A DNA stretch of 64,000 bases from Zygaena filipendulae. Its lineage: Eukaryota; Arthropoda; Insecta; Lepidoptera; Zygaenidae. A model generated the notes under the pieces. That model did no database searches, was not told the origin of the DNA, and worked only from the letters and a program-made list of their open reading frames with translations. Position numbers and translations under genes: made by a program. Location: assembly GCA_907165275.2 (NCBI GenBank), contig OU015654.1:1009501-1073500 (forward strand), given 5' to 3'. Every line of letters begins with the position of its first letter. The stretch's first letter is position 1. This document shows positions 59,081-64,000 of this stretch, piece by piece.

Positions 59081-59574
59081 TTGAAAAATCCTAGTAGATT
59101 TTTGTTATAGTAAAACAATTTATGCAAAGCGTATAAGTAGGTTCATGTCTCAACAATGAGCTTGAGCTGTGGGTAAAGGAAAACATTGTGAGGAAACCAT
59201 AGCATTGTTGTTGTTAGCATTGTTGAAAAAAAATTTTTTTTTTACCCATATGATATTTTTGATTCTATTGCAAAGAAATCGTGGAGATAAGCCGACATAC
59301 TTAGACGAAACCGCGGGGAACAGCTAGTTATATGCTGTTTTGTTACTTATATACATAAAAATTTATATTGTTTTGTTATATTTGTTGTTATATAACCATT
59401 CTGCTTTTGTATCTTCTGTAATATGTATTGACATAAGTATTGGAAATATTTTATTGCTATCGGCATAATGCTCCGATGGTTTTATGACAGACTTTTTAGC
59501 ATACAATACTACCTAGAGGTATAGCACAGACATATTACAAGAATAGACTACGCAAATTGATTCTTCAAGCTTAA

Positions 59575-59896
59575 TGGGCATGAGGACTAATTTTTATTTT
59601 TTAGTCCGTCTTGTAGATTATTAAAAAATATTGGACACGTATTTTTTCTTTTTTTACGTAATCAAAAAATAACGGCGATATATTGAGTTGAAATTTCGGG
59701 TTACGTCACTATTCTGACAGTTTGTATGGCGGTTTTGCGGTTAGTGACGTCACGACCTCCTCTTCCTAAACTTTAATGCGCTTTATCTCTGTATATTTTA
59801 ATTTATTTAAAAAAAGCAAAAAATACGTGTCTATTGTTTTTTTATTTTCTAACTGACGGACTAATTAGAATTTTGATTTTCAAAAGTAGTCCACAT
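59575..59896. mobile_element. MITE family M1, copy 6
   Basis: Reverse orientation relative to copies 2-5. It starts TGGGCATGAGGACTAA and ends AAAGTAGTCCACATT; the last few bases of the right end are lost. One palindrome is TTACGTCA (decayed) and the other an intact TGACGTCA. Confidence 0.8.
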
Positions 59897-60623
59897 TAGT
59901 ATTAGGTAGGTATCTGCCGCTAGTTTTTCAGAAAATTAAGCCATGTCTATTGCAAGGATTCTAAGCGCAGTGAAATTCACTAGGTATTGAAGTATTTTAT
60001 GAAAAAAAACATGCATGTTTGGTCTAATAAAATTTTATAAACTTGCTTTATCTATTTTAACATTTATCTGTGACCTATAGTCCCTTGAAACAATATTTCG
60101 GTCTCTCATTTAAATTTTGAAAAGGTAAATTCATAATCTAGAGTTATGAGTCAACTTATAACTTCCGGGTGAATTTATTTGTTTTCCATTTGTGCATTGC
60201 GAACTAAACTGATTTGATACAATGTACTGTGTATTTATTAGCCGTCTCTCCTCTTCTTACGGTCGCCTTTGAAAATCATGCCGCCATGGGACTTCCCTAA
60301 CCACTGCACATGCTGAGTGGTAGCTATTTTTTATCCATATTTAGTTTCTTTGAATTAGTTTTTTTTTTTTTGTATCAAATAAACTGTACTTCCTTAATGC
60401 AGAGACACGTATCGTTGCAACCTTTTTTGAAGGAAATCTTGAAAGTAGTTTTTTGTCAGGAAACCAACCGTGCTATTTCATAACGACATTATCAATACAA
60501 GACTTTCCAACGTCAAATTTATATTAAAGCTACTTATCTAACATCTTGCGTTTAGCAAAATCTAACTTCTTTATATTAACTTGCTTTATTTTAATAATTT
60601 TCGTCCATTTATTCTATAGATTA

Positions 60624-60785
60624 CTAGCTGTTCCCCCGCGGTTTCAGCCGCGGTAATTTCAGAGTTTCCGTGGGAATTCCAGATTAAAGCAGCAATAACG
60701 TGGCCTTCTATTGGTAAAACAAATTTTCAAAATCAGTTCAGTAAAACTAGAGATTACCCCCTACAACCTCACAAACTCACAATCG
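60624..60785 (-). mobile_element. Helitron-like element, 5'-truncated
   Basis: A|CTAG at 60624, hairpin CCGCGGTTTCAGCCGCGG, then CAGTTCAGTAAAACTAGAG and CCCTACAACCTCACAAACTC. It lacks the TATTAGTA end. Confidence 0.7.
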
Positions 60786-60823
60786 AGCTAATATCGATAA
60801 CAATAAGTTTTTATATGTTACCA

Positions 60824-61037
60824 TAGCTGTGCCCCGCGGTTTCACCCGCGGTAATTTCGGAGTTCCCGCGGGATTTCTGCGATAAAAAGTACCCTATGTC
60901 CTTCTCTGTACCTCTGACAACGTGCATGCCAAATTTAATCCAAATCCTTTCAGCCGTTTTTAGGTAAATGAGTAACAAACATCCAAACATCTAAATATCC
61001 AAACATCCACACTTTCACATTTATAATATTAGTAGGA
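60824..61037 (-). mobile_element. Helitron-like (Lep1-type) element, nearly complete
   Basis: The terminus is ATAGCTGTGCCCCGCGG (CTAG mutated). It has GTGCATGCCAAATTTAATCC, ACATCCAAACATC units and TTTATAATATTAGTAGGA|T at the other end. 39 bases past the previous copy. Confidence 0.8.
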
Positions 61038-62847
61038 TTATGTTATTTTTTTACTGTAACTTTTTACTATAAGAAAAAAAAAAACAGTTTTTTTAGTTTA
61101 GTGATATCAATCAATAATAATATTTAATATCGAATCGTTCAATTCAATATAGTTAGAAGCTTTTTATCATATAAACAATCAAGCTAAGCACATTCTCGCT
61201 AATCTATAAATCACCCATCAGACGCTATCACAGTCTCTCTGCGAACCATATAATCATATTTTTTTATTCTAAGAACAGTTCACACTGTAAAAAGAAGATG
61301 GGGATTTTTCTACATAATCGCGTTAATTATGGAGTCCCGGGATAAATTTAAATATGTGACTCAGGGACACTGTTATGTAGCTTTATATAAGTGGAAGAAT
61401 TTTTAAAACCAGTTAGGTAGGTTTTGAGTTTATCCAATACAAAAAAACTACTAAACACACAAAAAAAAAATTTCTGCATATTATTATCTAGCATCTACCT
61501 ATATATAAAAAAATATGATAAATTAACTATTCGCAACAAAACTACTAAGAATAACCATGAAATTTTAAATAGATTGATTGGTAGAGACTGCTATTGATGA
61601 GTTAAATGTTTACTACTTTCTCAATCTCAGTTAAATACATATTTGGCAAAAAAAAAACACATTAAAAACTTTTCCTGAAGAAATTAAGTTTACCTAATTA
61701 CTTCACATTACTGTGGTAACACGCTTAGTAGCTAAATCAATAGTTTCTTTTTTAATCTTGTTGCGTCGGACCGTTCTTCAGGCTGATTTCTTGTGCAGTG
61801 TAATATCACCTTAGCGCTATAAACTTCGGCTGCGGCGTCTCTCCATGCATCACGCTAATGTGATGTTCGATTTATTGCCGCCAAATCGAAACTTAATAGA
61901 TCATGTGAAATCTCAATTTTATTGATTCCATTATCAAGTTAAGTATAAAACGTTCCTGAAGCATAGCCGGGGTTCAAGCGAATACGGGTTTAATGTGCAT
62001 TTAAGAAATTAGTTTTCTGTACCTAAGTACTATTTATACCTATCTCTGTTTTTTTTTTATTTATTACGGCATTGGCTACTAAGCCATCAGCCAAAATATG
62101 TTCAATGTTACACAAAATAGACTTAAATAGAATTTAGGAATCATAACAAAACAAACCAAACAAACAAAGAAGAAACAGAATCTAAACTGCTAAAACTAAT
62201 AATGAAACTTGAAATGTTAATTCAAACTTCATTTGCTTCAATTAACAATGTTGGTCAGGACAATGTACCTATAGAAATAAAATAAATAAAAGCCACATCA
62301 ACATATAGGTAGGTAAACTGCAAGAAAAGTCTTATTTAATTACCTGTAGTAAATTTGCTATTGGAGAAGCCAGAGTTTTTTTCACTGACTCCGTCCATAT
62401 GTGGAAGAGAAGTTATATTTTTTTTGTTAGTAGACTTTTCAGTAACTTTTACTTAACCAGTAGTACCTAGTACTATTTGCTAAAGTTATTTTTTTACATA
62501 CGATAAAATAATAATAATAATGTAGTTAGGTATGTAATGGATTTAATGTGACAAAACAAACCAGAGTGTCCCTATTGTAATGCTTCTATACAACTAAAAT
62601 GTCAACCACACAATAGCGTACCGAATATTTTATATGGTAATACTATATTGAGTTTCAACCCTTCCTGGGCTCTTTGTTCATTAGTCACTAACCCAACTTA
62701 TATGGGACGGATTTCGAATATTTATCAAAGTAAAATGTAGGTATATATTTCACCTTAGGTAGTTTCACTCTAACTTTTCCTGGGCTTCAGTGGCTTAGCT
62801 CGGGAAGCCGGCAACCGCGATAAAACAAATATTTATAAATTTTATAG
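61038..62847. other. No gene seen
   Basis: AT-rich DNA. A degraded Helitron trace occurs near 61310-61430, and 62050-62220 resembles an A-rich LINE 3' UTR. No frame of note. Confidence 0.5.
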
Positions 62848-63030
62848 CTCTTTCCCGTGGTTTCACCCACGTTAATTTCGGAGTTCCCACGGGAATTCCG
62901 GGATAAAAAGTAGCCTAAGTAACTCCTAACACCTATCTGCGAGTGAAAGTTCGGTTAAAATCGGTCCAGCCGTTTTAGAGATTAGCCGGAACAAACAGAT
63001 AGACAGACAGAGAAAAATTTAAAAATTATT
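62848..63030 (-). mobile_element. Helitron-like element, degraded ends
   Basis: TAGCTCTTTCCCGTGGTTTCACC, GAGTTCCCACGGGAATTCCGG, CGGTTAAAATCGGTCCAGCC and a run of AGACAGACAGA. Neither end is intact. Confidence 0.65.
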
Positions 63031-63121
63031 TTTTTAGTACCTAATACCTATATGTATACTTTCGTATGCATTCAGTGAAAAGCTGTCAATTGGGAATTAC
63101 AAACAGACACTTCAATTTTAT

Positions 63122-63364
63122 TTATTTGTATAGATTATTGTGAAATAAATAAATAAAGGAAAAAATCTGAAGACTCAACACAACTGTCATATTGTATTTT
63201 AATATCACAACAGATTTGAGTGTATCAAAAACATCAGTTACAGTTTTTGCCATATTTACAGTTTTTTTTTCCATTCGTAGGTATATGACTAAGACTATAG
63301 CCCATAATAATTCACCTAAAAATATTGTCATGAACAGTAAGTACATTTCCTTATTTAATTTCAA
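63122..63364 (-). CDS. Small open frame with two hydrophobic segments, unidentified
   Basis: The 80-residue frame has hydrophobic stretches at about residues 8-29 (LLFMTIFLGELLWAIVLVIY) and 60-76, separated by a charged, helical-looking part (KKTVNMAKTVTDVFDTLK). It would suit a small membrane protein. AT-rich DNA produces such frames by chance, and there is no splice, promoter or homology support. Confidence 0.1.
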   Translation of the reverse strand: MKLNKEMYLLFMTIFLGELLWAIVLVIYLRMEKKTVNMAKTVTDVFDTLKSVVILKYNMTVVLSLQIFSFIYLFHNNLYK

Positions 63365-63604
63365 GTGAATTTATAATAATAATATAAGAGCCATTTTCAC
63401 TGAATTAGCAGATGGCTGGAGCTGGGAGCTCATGCGATGCCTGTTACAGGATGATTTATACAGCCTTATTTACATTCAGTTGAGAAATATTCACGAAATA
63501 TACGTAGGTAAATGTAGCCGTTGCTACGAAGTGCTCTTGGTTAGGCTAGATTTGATTATTTCGTATTTTGTCTCAAGACATTGTTATGATTAAAAAAATT
63601 ATAT

Positions 63605-63757
63605 TAAATCTAAAAGCCAGTTCCCATCCCCATTCCAGGTCGGCAACGCACCTGCATGCCTTCTGGTGTTGCAGATGTCCATGGGCGGCGGTAATCACTT
63701 ACCATCAGGTGTACCACTTGCCCGTTTGCCCCCTATGACATAAAAAAAAAAAAAAAA
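63605..63757 (+). mobile_element. SINE or LINE 3' end with poly(A)
   Basis: GTCGGCAACGCACCTGCATG, GATGTCCATGGGCGGCGGTA and CCACTTGCCCGTTTGCCCCC are followed by an A tract at about 63742-63757. This conserved block is familiar from lepidopteran retroelement tails (recalled). Non-coding. Confidence 0.6.
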
Positions 63758-64000
63758 TTTTGGTGACTATAAGTACGTGAAATTGCGATATATTCCTTAA
63801 CGATCATAGATTGTTTTCACTAAGAGGGCAGGCTAGAATTATCGTGAAGTCATTGAACATTTTTTTTTAATAATTTAAATTTAATAAATTACTTTATAAG
63901 AACAAAATAAGACTTCCAGTAACGCGAACAGCGTCGGTCGACAAACCGTGCGCATCTATTTAGCATATGAATTAAACAAAGTGAAATATGGTGGAAATTA

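Overview
The window looks like a piece of lepidopteran (moth or butterfly) nuclear DNA. It is AT-rich and gene-poor, and it is packed with short repeats of the kind found in that order. These are Helitron-like elements ending in CTAG that sit between A and T, tRNA-derived SINEs with ATT tails, 3' ends of non-LTR retrotransposons, and many terminal-inverted-repeat (TIR) MITEs. I see no bacterial-style operons, no rRNA or functional tRNA genes, and no CRISPR array. No host gene can be named with confidence. The window could be intergenic or lie within long introns.

The strongest protein feature is on the minus strand at 50448-52676. It is one uninterrupted reading frame of over 700 codons, clearly richer in GC than its surroundings. 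It holds a reverse transcriptase (catalytic YLDDG) followed by a Cys/His cluster and a region resembling a PD-(D/E)XK nuclease. It has no convincing ATG, so it is either 5'-truncated or the last exon of something larger. A second reverse transcriptase remnant, at 33853-35362 minus, is a 5'-truncated, frameshifted CR1/Jockey-like LINE with its 3' UTR and short-repeat tail.

Layout: 1-3000 holds LINE 3' ends, a Tc1-like MITE at 1007-1226 and a hairpin MITE at 2817-2943. From 3000 to 15200 come many Helitrons, a 325-bp MITE family carrying paired TGACGTCA palindromes, and MITEs at 8825 and 12859. From 15200 to 24000 there are three further MITE copies, a long foldback element (21478-21878) and a 273-bp tandem array. 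24000-33800 is mostly unannotated, with a perfect-looking hairpin at 27519 and an unusual open reading frame with splice-like ends at 31440-31619 minus. 33850-45950 has the LINE, two SINEs (one split by a Helitron), a candidate first exon near 38473-38666, and a Helitron split by a MITE. 48000-64000 has a long-TIR element at 48960, the reverse transcriptase gene, a 748-bp hAT-like element with a perfect 8-bp target duplication at 57886-58649, and more Helitron, MITE and SINE copies.

No genes act together as a pathway here. The clearest story is layering of mobile DNA: MITEs inside Helitrons (7684-8010, 45497-45815) and a Helitron inside a SINE (38940-39169). All family names rest on sequence features read by eye, and element boundaries may be off by a few bases.
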